A stretch of DNA of 10,735 bases from an uncultured Candidatus Saccharibacteria bacterium (GTDB taxonomy: Bacteria; Patescibacteriota; Saccharimonadia; Saccharimonadales; Saccharimonadaceae): contig CAMZGF010000023.1 of assembly GCA_947306315.1 (NCBI GenBank), positions 1 through 10,735 on the forward strand. The letters run 5' to 3'. The notes below the pieces were generated by a model that worked only from the letters and a program-made list of their open reading frames with translations, had not been told where the DNA came from and made no database searches. Position 1 is the first letter of the stretch; each line of letters opens with the position of its first letter. Below, one piece after another: positions 1 through 7,115 of the stretch. The position numbers and the translations under genes are program-made.

Positions 1-1027
1 TGATCCAAGTTTTTAGATAATATTGGAATTTCTTGAGAATTAAGTCTTGAGCTGGAAGATATTTAAGTTCATCAACACCAAATCCTCGTTTAAAGACTGA
101 GACACCATAAAAACGATGCTTCGTATCATTTTCACCAACAATTCCCCAAAAGCTATAACGTTTAATTCCACGTTCTCGGGCGTCACGCATAGCTTCCATA
201 TGAAGGAGTGGTGCACCAGAAAGCTTCGTCCCAAGCTCCGACGAGACACCGTAATGATAACTTGCCTCGTTGCCATAGAAGATCATAAAGTTCTGTGCAA
301 GGATATTGCTCTCAGTTTCTACTCCAAGTTCCTTCTTCTTCTCATCGCTGATTTTTGCGGTATATAGAACGGCCTCGCCATTTGGTGCAAAGGCCTCGAA
401 TTGCTTAGTAAGAAAGTCCTCTGAGAAGGCGTAGAAATCATGACGTTTTGCAGTTTGGAGCTGGATTTCGTAAAAAGTATGAATATCCTTCGGATCGGTA
501 GATTTTTCAATCATAATATCATTTTTCATGCCTTTTCTGAGCGCGCGACGAAGGCGTTGGCGCATTCCTGCAAGAATTTCATCTTCAGATTTATTAAGAT
601 CAAGAACTCCCGCAAATTCAACCGAAAGATACATCGGAGCCTTCTTAAAACCAAAATCACGAAAGATTTTTATATCTTTTTCATTATCTTCACATTGAGG
701 ACGAACGCGCACAAAAACACAGCCGAGTTCTTTGCCTTTCGCCTTTATATCAGCAAAGACTGCCTTAACAAGCAGCCTATCGCTCCAATCAAGAATTGGC
801 CCACCAGCAATCGCCATATGGCGACCACGCTTAGCATGTTCAACCTCACCAGCATAAGCTGCAACAATCTTACCATCTTTCTCTGCAACACGACGCACGA
901 TCTCCTCGCCACGAGCTCTATGGAATTCATAAAAATCCCAACTCTGGAGAAAGTTCGATTCAGGATGAGAAGTGACAAACTTATCCCATTCCTTCTTGTT
1001 TTCTGCATCTCTTAGTTCAATTTTCAT
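1..1027 (-). CDS. FemAB-family aminoacyltransferase (second of a tandem pair), C-terminus cut by window edge
   Basis: This is an open frame of 342 codons from ATG 1027 to base 2, without a stop. It aligns along its whole length with the 344-residue FemAB protein encoded just upstream, so only a few C-terminal residues are missing. Shared landmarks are PESNFLQSW near the N-terminus, AGGPILDW, VFVRVRPQ, the arginine-rich helix ILAGMRQRLRRALRKG, QTAKRHDF, and the C-terminal FWGI and FKRGFG. FemA/FemX proteins have two GNAT-like lobes and transfer amino acids from aminoacyl-tRNA to the peptide stem or bridge of lipid II at the inner membrane face. The long coiled-coil arm of staphylococcal FemA is absent, as in shorter FemX forms. 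The start codon overlaps the upstream TAA by one base (TAATG), indicating translational coupling. Only a weak AAGAAGAG lies upstream at about 1037-1044. The amino acid transferred is unknown. Confidence 0.88.
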   Translation of the reverse strand, partial: MKIELRDAENKKEWDKFVTSHPESNFLQSWDFYEFHRARGEEIVRRVAEKDGKIVAAYAGEVEHAKRGRHMAIAGGPILDWSDRLLVKAVFADIKAKGKELGCVFVRVRPQCEDNEKDIKIFRDFGFKKAPMYLSVEFAGVLDLNKSEDEILAGMRQRLRRALRKGMKNDIMIEKSTDPKDIHTFYEIQLQTAKRHDFYAFSEDFLTKQFEAFAPNGEAVLYTAKISDEKKKELGVETESNILAQNFMIFYGNEASYHYGVSSELGTKLSGAPLLHMEAMRDARERGIKRYSFWGIVGENDTKHRFYGVSVFKRGFGVDELKYLPAQDLILKKFQYYLKTWI

Positions 1028-2061
1028 TACAAATGTCTCTTCTTTTTTCTTATTTCTTCAATTGCTTTAGTAATTAGGTATTTTGCTGGATTTATAACAA
1101 TGTCGCGTGCGTGAATGAATTCGATCTGTTCACCGCCAAATCCGGTCTTAAAAGTTGTGACACGGGCGTAGCGATGATGTGGTTGATTCGGTGGAGCAAT
1201 TCCCCAAAGATTAAATCTTTTTAGACCTTTTTTCTTGTAATCTAATATTGCTTGCCAAAGCATTCCGTAAGCGCCCGGTACAGTATGCCCAAATTCAGTA
1301 CTTGCAGCTTCGAAGTATTCAACTTCGTCACCGTAATCAATGAATAGACCATAATTTACTCTCGTGCCTGCAGGGATATATTCACCTTCTGGCTCACCGT
1401 CGATAACCTTTTTCCCATCCGCTGTGAGGTTTTTCGAGGTTTCGACATAATATATTACTGCATGTTCTCTAAAAATTTCACGATATGCTTCCAGTTCTTC
1501 AGCATTTGGAGGAATGAAATTCTGACGTTTTGCGGTTTCAACTTGGACTTGATGAAATTCGTCGAAGAGTTCTTTACTATTTCCACTTTTTATAACAAGT
1601 TCCAATTTTCCGGCTCGACGAACTTCATATCGAGTTTGGCGACGCATCTCAGCTAGTAGCTCGTCCTCAGATTTTTCGAGGTCTAGAATCACCGTATTTT
1701 GAGCATGAAGATGGAACGGAGCGACACGACTTCCGGTTTTTGCAATCAGTTTTAAGTTCTCTTTTGTATTAATGAGCTGAGGGCGGAAACGCACAAATAC
1801 GCATTTTTCGGACTTTGCAGTTTTTCGGATTTCGTCAAAAACATTCTTTACTTCAACGATATTCTTCCAATCGATAAGTGGACCACCTGGAATCTCGAGA
1901 TATCTTCCACGGCGTGCATCTTTTACTAGCATTAAGACAGAATCACCGTTCTTAAAATCTTTTCGAATTGCCTTATGGCCGACTTTTTCGGCACACTGGC
2001 CCCATTCATCTGACTGTAAGAAGTTCCCTTCTGGATGCTTCAAAACTGCATATTTTGTCAC
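1027..2061 (-). CDS. FemAB-family peptidoglycan bridge aminoacyltransferase (first of a tandem pair)
   Basis: The product has 344 residues and begins with GTG. That start is supported by AAGGGG at 2069-2074, 7 nt upstream, and by a GTGA overlap with the stop of the aminotransferase gene. FemAB hallmarks run in order: NFLQSDEW (residues 13-20), IPGGPLIDW (57-65), VFVRFRPQ (88-95), the helix MRRQTRYEVRRA (139-150), VETAKRQNF (174-182), LKRFNLWGI (280-288) and FKTGFGG (304-310). The family extends the peptide of lipid II using aminoacyl-tRNA in the cytoplasm, at the membrane. Length matches FemX-type enzymes without the coiled-coil arm. The next gene is a diverged paralogue; in staphylococci such pairs act in sequence along one bridge, so a first-residue/next-residue division of labour is a reasonable but untested idea. 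No signal peptide or membrane span is visible. Confidence 0.92.
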   Translation of the reverse strand: MTKYAVLKHPEGNFLQSDEWGQCAEKVGHKAIRKDFKNGDSVLMLVKDARRGRYLEIPGGPLIDWKNIVEVKNVFDEIRKTAKSEKCVFVRFRPQLINTKENLKLIAKTGSRVAPFHLHAQNTVILDLEKSEDELLAEMRRQTRYEVRRAGKLELVIKSGNSKELFDEFHQVQVETAKRQNFIPPNAEELEAYREIFREHAVIYYVETSKNLTADGKKVIDGEPEGEYIPAGTRVNYGLFIDYGDEVEYFEAASTEFGHTVPGAYGMLWQAILDYKKKGLKRFNLWGIAPPNQPHHRYARVTTFKTGFGGEQIEFIHARDIVINPAKYLITKAIEEIRKKKRHL

Positions 2062-3218
2062 TTTATTTCCCCTTTTAATTCATGTTTTTCGATTATTTTT
2101 CTGGCTGGAGCCAACTTTACACGTGGATAGTGTGTCGGAAGGTTAACAATATGTTTTGCAACCTCAACCGCAGTCGGACATTCATCCTCTGGATACTTCA
2201 CTTTATTATAATATCTTTCAGGTGAAACCGGAACATCGTACCAAATATCATTCATGACAAACCCACTACGTTCGAGCTCATTTAGAACAATATCGCGATC
2301 ATTAACAAGATAGAATTCACGAATTGGTGGACGATTTTTAGGAAGCGATTCGAGTTGTTTCAATGCAAGCTTTGCTTGCCAATAAGTTAGACGTACTCTA
2401 AAATCAAGATCAGCATCAGCAGAACGCTTGATCTGGTGAGTCTTTAGAAGATAGCTCGTATAGAGACGGCCGAGACGGAAGAAATAAAACATGCGGATTT
2501 TTAGGCCAAAGAACGGATAGAGACGATCGCGGTAGCGATCACCAAACTTTGGCTTCTTCGTTGGTTCTTTTGGAAGTTTAACTTCTTTTGTTTTATAATG
2601 TCCACGTTCAACATAAGTAATTTCTTTCGAGCGAATAACTAATGCGCCACCAGAAATAGTATCAATTGATTTTCCTTTCCCAAAGCTAAGAGCGGCAAAA
2701 TCACCAAGCATGCCAGCTTCTTTCCCGTTTTCATACGATATACCCGCACAGTGGGCGAGATCTTCAATAAGAACAAGATTGTGTTTTCTGACTGAAGATT
2801 TTATAGATTTAATGTCTGCAGGATAGCCAAGATTATTTTGGACAATCACCGCTTTAACGTTTTTATGCTTCTTCAAGGCTTTATCAATTGTCTCGCCGTT
2901 AAAATGGAGAGTTCTTGGATCAATATCAGCAAACACAGGCGTAAAGCCAGCTGTTTTTACTGCCTCGACTACTGCATAGCAAGTTAATGAAGTCACAAGA
3001 ATTCCTGGGTGTTCGCCGTTCTTTTTCGGAACAACCGCACGCATACCTGCAGCGAGTGCAGTGCGACCGTTATGATACAAGAAAACATTTTCAACAGGAA
3101 CTTGATAACGCGTAGCGAGATGTTTTTTTAAGGCTTCGTAGTCTTTCTTAAAGCCAAAAGCAAAAGTATGGCGAAATACCTTTCCCCTGTAATTCGCGGC
3201 CTGACCAAGGAAAAACAT
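2058..3218 (-). CDS. DegT/DnrJ/EryC1/StrS-type PLP aminotransferase
   Basis: The product is 386 residues, the usual length for this fold-type I PLP family, whose members mostly aminate keto-sugars for surface polysaccharides. Visible motifs are HNGRTAL (49-55), a phosphate-binding region; VQNNLGYPAD (126-135); IEDLAHCAG (151-159), with D153 as the likely pyridine-nitrogen contact; and SFGKGKSIDTISGGA (178-192), with K183 at the spacing of the Schiff-base lysine (Ser plus five) and the usual downstream GG. A basic, aromatic stretch at about 228-258 could touch the membrane. The start is ATG 3218, with GGAGG at 3229-3233; it overlaps the hydrolase stop by one base. Its TGA stop overlaps the next start (GTGA). 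Nothing else for nucleotide-sugar synthesis lies in the window, so the substrate cannot be named. An amino-sugar or another amino precursor for the envelope is the likeliest product. Confidence 0.88.
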   Translation of the reverse strand: MFFLGQAANYRGKVFRHTFAFGFKKDYEALKKHLATRYQVPVENVFLYHNGRTALAAGMRAVVPKKNGEHPGILVTSLTCYAVVEAVKTAGFTPVFADIDPRTLHFNGETIDKALKKHKNVKAVIVQNNLGYPADIKSIKSSVRKHNLVLIEDLAHCAGISYENGKEAGMLGDFAALSFGKGKSIDTISGGALVIRSKEITYVERGHYKTKEVKLPKEPTKKPKFGDRYRDRLYPFFGLKIRMFYFFRLGRLYTSYLLKTHQIKRSADADLDFRVRLTYWQAKLALKQLESLPKNRPPIREFYLVNDRDIVLNELERSGFVMNDIWYDVPVSPERYYNKVKYPEDECPTAVEVAKHIVNLPTHYPRVKLAPARKIIEKHELKGEIK

Positions 3219-3898
3219 TATTCGATATCCTCCATTACTTTATTAATCGCGCGCGCAAGTCCAGCTGGATCGACGATATATGGCGCATGAGTCCAGTTTT
3301 TGTAGGTCATAAGTTCCGAGTCTTCAATGAGTTCGTGCATTTTTTTGGCTTGGCGAAGCGGCGTAACGGTGTCTTTCTCTCCCCAAAGAATTGTAGTTTT
3401 AGTCTTAACTTTACTAATGTCGAGTTTTTTATCGCTAGTAAGCATATTGCTTAAAGTCTGCTTCATGTTTTCAGGAGCGCGATCGTAATCCGACGCGCCG
3501 ACAAGTTTATGGAAGATTTTGCGAAGAAGCGCTGATTTTTTTAGCGGTGCAAAGAATTTTGAAAGCCCACGTGAAATCTCGCGCTTTTTTGACTCCTCAT
3601 AAACACCCGCAGCGTCGAGCAAAATCAAGTGTTTTAATTTGCTTGGTTTCTCAGAACATAGGTTTAGGAGAATACGACCACCATTACTATGACCGAGCGC
3701 AACTGAATCAGCTGGGATATTTTTATCTGCCCAGTTAGCATATTCTTCAATTGTCCAAACTTTTTTTGATCCAGTTGTCAATCCTGGAACATTTAGCATT
3801 TCAACATCAATTTTATATTCGTGTTTTAGAATATCAATCGTTTTTTCCCATGGTTTCACGGTATAAGTCCAACCATGAATCACATATATTTTTTTCAT
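3218..3898 (-). CDS. alpha/beta hydrolase
   Basis: This is a 226-residue protein of the small alpha/beta-hydrolase (COG0596-like) type. The oxyanion-hole segment is VIHGW (6-10). The nucleophile elbow is GHSNGG (69-74) with S71. The acid is probably D176 in LWGEKDTVTP, and the base H204 in NWTHAPY, so the Ser-Asp-His triad is complete. A cap region (about 100-165), rich in Lys and Leu, lies between strands. No signal peptide is seen, so the enzyme should be cytoplasmic. A GTG six bases upstream (3904) is in frame, but it would sit directly against the ribosome binding site; ATG 3898 has AAAGGAG ending 5 nt before it and was chosen. The gene follows the murF-like stop by 10 nt and overlaps the aminotransferase start. 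The substrate is unknown; an ester, thioester or amide in the envelope pathway is a guess from context. Confidence 0.9.
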   Translation of the reverse strand: MKKIYVIHGWTYTVKPWEKTIDILKHEYKIDVEMLNVPGLTTGSKKVWTIEEYANWADKNIPADSVALGHSNGGRILLNLCSEKPSKLKHLILLDAAGVYEESKKREISRGLSKFFAPLKKSALLRKIFHKLVGASDYDRAPENMKQTLSNMLTSDKKLDISKVKTKTTILWGEKDTVTPLRQAKKMHELIEDSELMTYKNWTHAPYIVDPAGLARAINKVMEDIE

Positions 3899-3903
3899 CC
3901 GCA

Positions 3904-3910
3904 CTCCTTT
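3904..3910 (-). promoter_or_regulatory. ribosome binding site deciding the hydrolase start
   Basis: AAAGGAG on the minus strand overlaps the TAA of the murF-like gene and stands 5 nt before ATG 3898. The alternative GTG at 3904 would begin within this site, which argues against it. Confidence 0.75.
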
Positions 3911-5201
3911 ATGAATCTAGACCTCGTCTTTTCCTTCTCTTTTCTGCCGCCTTGTCGCGACGTGGTAGTTTTTTCGCGTCTTCTTTATTTTTAAGAAGTT
4001 TCTCGATTACCCATTCAAGATATTGTGAACCTTTAAAAACAATCGTTTCTTCGCCGGTTGTGTTCTTTTCAATAAACTCGAGCGCTTCGCGTGGTTCACG
4101 AGTTGTAAAGACTTCAATGCCGTTTTTTCTGAGCACTGGTGCGGTATATTCTTCGGTACGACGACCAATCAAGACGACTTGCTCAGGCTTCACCTTCATA
4201 AGAACATCAGCAAGTTTTGAGTGTTCTTCCTTTTCAATTTGACCCTGTTCTACCATATCGCCAATCACGAGCCACTTATGGCCTTCTTTTATCATTGATA
4301 CCATATCCATGATTGCTTCCATTGAAATAAGGTGGGCGTTATATGAACTATCAATTAACTTCAAGCCATTCTTACCTTCAAAATATGAGTTTCTTCCCGG
4401 TGGAAGAGGCATTTTCTTAAAATCAGTCTTAACCTTTATGCCGAGATAATCACAGAGTTTATTGAGTTCGGAAAGTTGAATTGCAAGATCGGCCGGCATT
4501 GGATTATAGAAATGGAATTTTTTGCCACCAATCGTAAAATCAGTATGGTCTGGATGAACACTATATCTCTTACACTCGTTTTTGTAGCATTTTACAACTT
4601 CGGCTGAAATATTATGATGAAGCTTCACCTTCTCACAGGCCTTGACCATTAGAGGAACGTCGCCGTCAATATAAATTTTTCCGGTCGTATGTTGAGGAAG
4701 CATTGCGAATTCGTGAGTGATCGCCTTGTCAATATTTTCAAAAATGCCTTCTTCTACCTGATTCTCAAATTGAATAGCATGAGAGCGACCAAGCGCAACC
4801 CAAAGTGTCACCTCAGGTTTCAACCAACTCGCCAAGAATTCAGTCTCATGCGGACGCTCACCATCGATTTCAACAACATAAAATTCTTCAGTGCGTTTAT
4901 ACCAGAATGAACGGAAGAATACTGCTGGAATAAGATAGAGCCAGCGAAGTTTAGTGCCATAAATACCTTTTAATCCAACAATATCAAAAGCAACGCCGAA
5001 CGCCGAGTTTGCATCATGTGAATAATGGGCTTTTTTACCAAGCTGTTCTTCAACAAGATGTAACATTGTGGTTTTTCCGACGGAGCCGGTGATGGCGATT
5101 ACTCGAGGATGCCAGCGTTTAAATGCGCGGTTTGCAAAGAACCGGAAATATCCCGCAGCCACAAAGTAAAAACGCTTTTTCATTCGCATTACGAACGTCA
5201 T
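3909..5201 (-). CDS. MurF-like Mur ligase lacking the usual N-terminal substrate domain
   Basis: The product has 430 residues. The ATP-grasping P-loop ITGSVGKTT (37-45) begins only about 38 residues from the start, whereas in MurF it follows an N-terminal domain of roughly 90-100 residues that binds the UDP-MurNAc-peptide. The MurF centre and C-terminal motifs are present: NSAFGVAFDIVGL (65-77), VVEIDGERP (109-117), GRSHAIQFE (138-146), PPGRNSYFEG (267-276), LIDSSYNAHLISM (282-294), VIGDMVEQG (312-320) and VFKGSQYLE (388-396). A hydrophobic insert (about 85-101) precedes the VVEIDG strand, and the N-terminus is aromatic-rich. The C-terminal tail is strongly basic (407-427). The expected reaction is ATP-dependent peptide-bond formation on a peptidoglycan-type precursor; which substrate is unclear. 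It is the first gene of a five-gene operon. The start is ATG 5201: an in-frame TTG at 5234 lies inside the preceding terminator hairpin. ATG 5189 and 5183 are further alternatives. Confidence 0.85.
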   Translation of the reverse strand: MTFVMRMKKRFYFVAAGYFRFFANRAFKRWHPRVIAITGSVGKTTMLHLVEEQLGKKAHYSHDANSAFGVAFDIVGLKGIYGTKLRWLYLIPAVFFRSFWYKRTEEFYVVEIDGERPHETEFLASWLKPEVTLWVALGRSHAIQFENQVEEGIFENIDKAITHEFAMLPQHTTGKIYIDGDVPLMVKACEKVKLHHNISAEVVKCYKNECKRYSVHPDHTDFTIGGKKFHFYNPMPADLAIQLSELNKLCDYLGIKVKTDFKKMPLPPGRNSYFEGKNGLKLIDSSYNAHLISMEAIMDMVSMIKEGHKWLVIGDMVEQGQIEKEEHSKLADVLMKVKPEQVVLIGRRTEEYTAPVLRKNGIEVFTTREPREALEFIEKNTTGEETIVFKGSQYLEWVIEKLLKNKEDAKKLPRRDKAAEKRRKRRGLDS

Positions 5202-5207
5202 GTAATA

Positions 5208-5234
5208 ATTATACCATAAAAAATGCCCCTCCAA
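5208..5234 (-). promoter_or_regulatory. promoter of the murF-like operon (extended -10)
   Basis: On the minus strand, TGGTATAAT (5216-5208) is a perfect extended -10. A weak -35, TTGGAG (5234-5229), lies at a short 15 nt spacing inside the upstream terminator stem. Only six bases separate the -10 from ATG 5201, so the transcription start should fall on or next to the A of the start codon. Confidence 0.7.
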
Positions 5235-5248
5235 TAGGATTGGAGGGG
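5218..5248 (-). terminator. rho-independent terminator after the membrane-protein gene
   Basis: Perfect 10-bp stem CCCCTCCAAT/ATTGGAGGGG (5226-5235 and 5239-5248) with a 3-nt loop. On the minus strand it is followed by CA and six T (5223-5218). The plus-strand side has only four T, so the main direction is minus. The start of the next gene's promoter overlaps it. Confidence 0.85.
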
Positions 5249-5265
5249 TTTTGGCGAGTGAAAAA

Positions 5266-5994
5266 TTAAGTTTCTTTTAATGTGGATTCATCGTACCATA
5301 TAATTGTTCCTTCGTGGTCAATCTCGCAGTACACAATACCGAGCCCAGAGAATGGACAGTCGCCTTCATAATCAGATTGAATTTCAAGCGTTTCGTCGGT
5401 TGAACCATGTAGCACTTCAAGGGCCTCCGCGTCAATTAGCATTGAACTTCTCTCGTCTACTACAAAAGAACCTGAATTGAATGGCATTGTCCGATATAAA
5501 ACATCACCGGTGTCTACAGATATTACAGTATAGAGCCCAAAAGTATTAGTTTCCGTCGAGAAGACAGTCGTTTTGACTAGATAAGAATTTTTATTAATAT
5601 CAAAAGTCATCTCATAGACAGTATCTTCTTTATCAGGATAAACTGCAACTTCTATATCTTTAGCACAAACACTACGAAGGTATGTTTTGGAGTTAAAGCT
5701 TTGAGACTGGACATTATTTGTTGTCTCAAGGCCATTAAATATACTCCAACTGATAGTAAAAACAACAATAACGCCCAAGAAGACGGCACCCAGGATACCC
5801 GTAGCACGGCTAAACACAAAGGCACTTACTATCTGATGTAGCGACTCGCCCCAAGTATGACTATTAAAATAGTCTTTAGTCCAATTGCCAACAACAGGCT
5901 GGATTTTTGGCTCCTCTAAATCTTCTCCGGATTCTTCTTCGTCTAAGACCTCGTCAAGTATCCGTATCGTTTCATCAAACTCATGTTCAGTCAT
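5266..5994 (-). CDS. single-pass membrane protein of unknown function
   Basis: The product has 242 residues and I do not recognise a family. The first 35 residues are very acidic (for example LDEEESGEDLEEP) and should be cytoplasmic. One membrane span, with ILGAVFLGVIVVFTISWSIF at its core, covers about residues 65-87 and has no cleavage site. The remaining ~155 residues would be outside, are beta-rich in pattern and hold three cysteines (110, 213, 223); the last two sit nine residues apart, in a DCPFSGLGIVYC segment, and could form a disulfide. The chosen ATG 5994 has AAAGGGG at 6003-6009, 8 nt away. An in-frame ATG at 6012, with GGTGA upstream, would add six residues and is nearly as good. 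It has its own promoter and terminator and is not part of the downstream operon. The layout resembles a tethered sensor or surface subunit, but nothing fixes the role. Confidence 0.8.
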   Translation of the reverse strand: MTEHEFDETIRILDEVLDEEESGEDLEEPKIQPVVGNWTKDYFNSHTWGESLHQIVSAFVFSRATGILGAVFLGVIVVFTISWSIFNGLETTNNVQSQSFNSKTYLRSVCAKDIEVAVYPDKEDTVYEMTFDINKNSYLVKTTVFSTETNTFGLYTVISVDTGDVLYRTMPFNSGSFVVDERSSMLIDAEALEVLHGSTDETLEIQSDYEGDCPFSGLGIVYCEIDHEGTIIWYDESTLKET

Positions 5995-6036
5995 AAAACG
6001 CACCCCTTTCATAACCCACTCACCATTTAAATGTGC

Positions 6037-6057
6037 AAAAAAGACCGATAGGTCTCC
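6037..6057 (-). terminator. short hairpin with T-tract (terminator or attenuator)
   Basis: The minus strand reads AGACC-TATC-GGTCT (6055-6042), a 5-bp stem with two possible extra G-T pairs, followed by T5 (6041-6037), making six T with the stem's last T. It may end the acyltransferase transcript (stop at 6080). It also begins about 3 nt after the predicted start of the next gene's transcript, so it could act as an attenuator or 5' cap hairpin. Confidence 0.5.
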
Positions 6058-6065
6058 ATATATCT

Positions 6066-6094
6066 ATTATAGCATATTTTTATGAATTTTTCAA
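6066..6094 (-). promoter_or_regulatory. strong promoter of the membrane-protein gene
   Basis: TTGAAA (6094-6089), a 17-nt spacer and TATAAT (6071-6066) preceded by TGC form a near-consensus sigma-70-type promoter with extended -10. Its -35 lies inside the last codons of the acyltransferase gene. Transcription should start near 6059. Confidence 0.75.
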
Positions 6095-7108
6095 GTCTCG
6101 CTTACGTTTATCTCTATTCTTAAAGAGTAGATAACCATTTCTGATAACTACAAAAATTGCAAGATTCAAAGCTAGACGAGTTAAGCAGGTCGCAAAAACC
6201 CCAAGCTCAACACTAAAATTCCAGAAATTAAAAATCGACGTATCAAGACAGTGGATAAGATATAGGAGCATAGTGTTTTTCCCAACTACAATGAGTGTAT
6301 TCATGAGCTTTTTCTGAATCTTCCCTGCTTTTTTCAGCGATTCCTCGAGCATCATTGCTATATTCCCAATCACAAACGAGCCAGCGACAGCCTCAAAAAT
6401 ACTAATTTCATAGCCCGCATAAAAGCGAGTCCAAAACTCAAGAAAATCGCCCCGCATCACTCTGCTAAACCAGAAAGCTCCGGCAGCAAGGAGGAGTGGC
6501 ACAGAATATTTTTTGACGGTCTTCTCGTATTTGCGCCACAAAATACCAACTTCAATGAACATTGATGCAACTAGAGCGAGATCTACGAAGAACGGCAGTC
6601 TAATACCTTTCACCCCCATATATATGCCGAGTGCGCCAAATAGGAAGGAAACAATACCAGATTTTTCGGATTTTATAACCGTGTTGACGACATCCATAAT
6701 GAGTTTTGCGTTGAATAGCGCAACTAGGAACCAAACCGCGCCTGCATTATAGAGGCCGTCTGGGTAGTTTTTAATAAAGAATTCGCGCAAGGTCCAAGCT
6801 ACTTTACTCGGAAAAAGTTCGATTCCGCCAAATTTAAAGGCTTCAGTAAAAGCAAAGATTGAAATAACACCAAGAGTTGGCAAGATAAGATAGAGGAAGT
6901 TCTTCTTAAGACGTTTCCCTACGGTTTTCCAGTCCGATGCGAGCTTAGTTGTAAAGCCAGACAAAATAAAGAAAAGTGGCATGTGGACTGAGAAAATCAG
7001 TGCGCGAAGAGTTGTGCCGAGCGGGAGGCAGTGAGAAATCGGGACACTCAAAATAGCGAATGCCTTTGCGATGTCCACCCATAATATGCGTTTCTTGACC
7101 TCCTTCAT
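6080..7108 (-). CDS. membrane acyltransferase, Acyltransferase_3 family (O-acetyltransferase type)
   Basis: The product has 342 residues, a common length for acyltransferase-3 / COG3594-like proteins, which move acetyl or other acyl groups onto sugars of surface glycans across the membrane. The N-terminal signature is clear: RILWVDIAKAFAILSVPISH (7-26), with H26 as the conserved histidine, then FSVHMPLFFILSGF (39-52). The rest is a series of about nine or ten hydrophobic spans joined by short Lys-rich loops, ending in a basic tail (KNRDKRKRD). No extracellular SGNH domain is fused, unlike OatA. Start choice: ATG 7108 puts the WVDIAKA motif near the N-terminus as usual in the family; ATG 7129 would add seven residues. 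Neither has a convincing ribosome binding site. AAGGAGGT occurs at codons 2-4 but no start follows it at a useful distance. The acceptor, perhaps peptidoglycan or a capsule sugar, is unknown. Confidence 0.88.
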   Translation of the reverse strand: MKEVKKRILWVDIAKAFAILSVPISHCLPLGTTLRALIFSVHMPLFFILSGFTTKLASDWKTVGKRLKKNFLYLILPTLGVISIFAFTEAFKFGGIELFPSKVAWTLREFFIKNYPDGLYNAGAVWFLVALFNAKLIMDVVNTVIKSEKSGIVSFLFGALGIYMGVKGIRLPFFVDLALVASMFIEVGILWRKYEKTVKKYSVPLLLAAGAFWFSRVMRGDFLEFWTRFYAGYEISIFEAVAGSFVIGNIAMMLEESLKKAGKIQKKLMNTLIVVGKNTMLLYLIHCLDTSIFNFWNFSVELGVFATCLTRLALNLAIFVVIRNGYLLFKNRDKRKRDLKNS

Positions 7109-7115
7109 GTCTGTT

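Noticed and set aside
440..1015. Plus-strand open frame of 191 codons
   Set aside because: It lies opposite the FemAB gene, whose protein matches its family and its paralogue residue by residue. The antisense product has no recognisable motif.
2058..2060. Possible TGA recoding (as in some CPR lineages and mycoplasmas)
   Set aside because: The TGA ends the aminotransferase exactly at the family's normal length and overlaps the next start, and tryptophans are TGG, so the standard code fits.
3751..4242. Plus-strand open frame of 163 codons
   Set aside because: It is antisense to the start of the hydrolase gene and the end of the murF-like gene, both well supported by motifs; the antisense product is low-complexity (Ser/Phe-rich).
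5202..5234. TTG 5234 as start of the murF-like gene
   Set aside because: The added 11 codons would come from the terminator T-tract, the promoter -10 and the terminator stem; ATG 5201 fits better.
7091..7108. AAGGAGGT as a ribosome binding site for a later acyltransferase start
   Set aside because: The next in-frame start-type codon (GTG) is 19 nt away and would cut into the conserved WVDIAKA motif.
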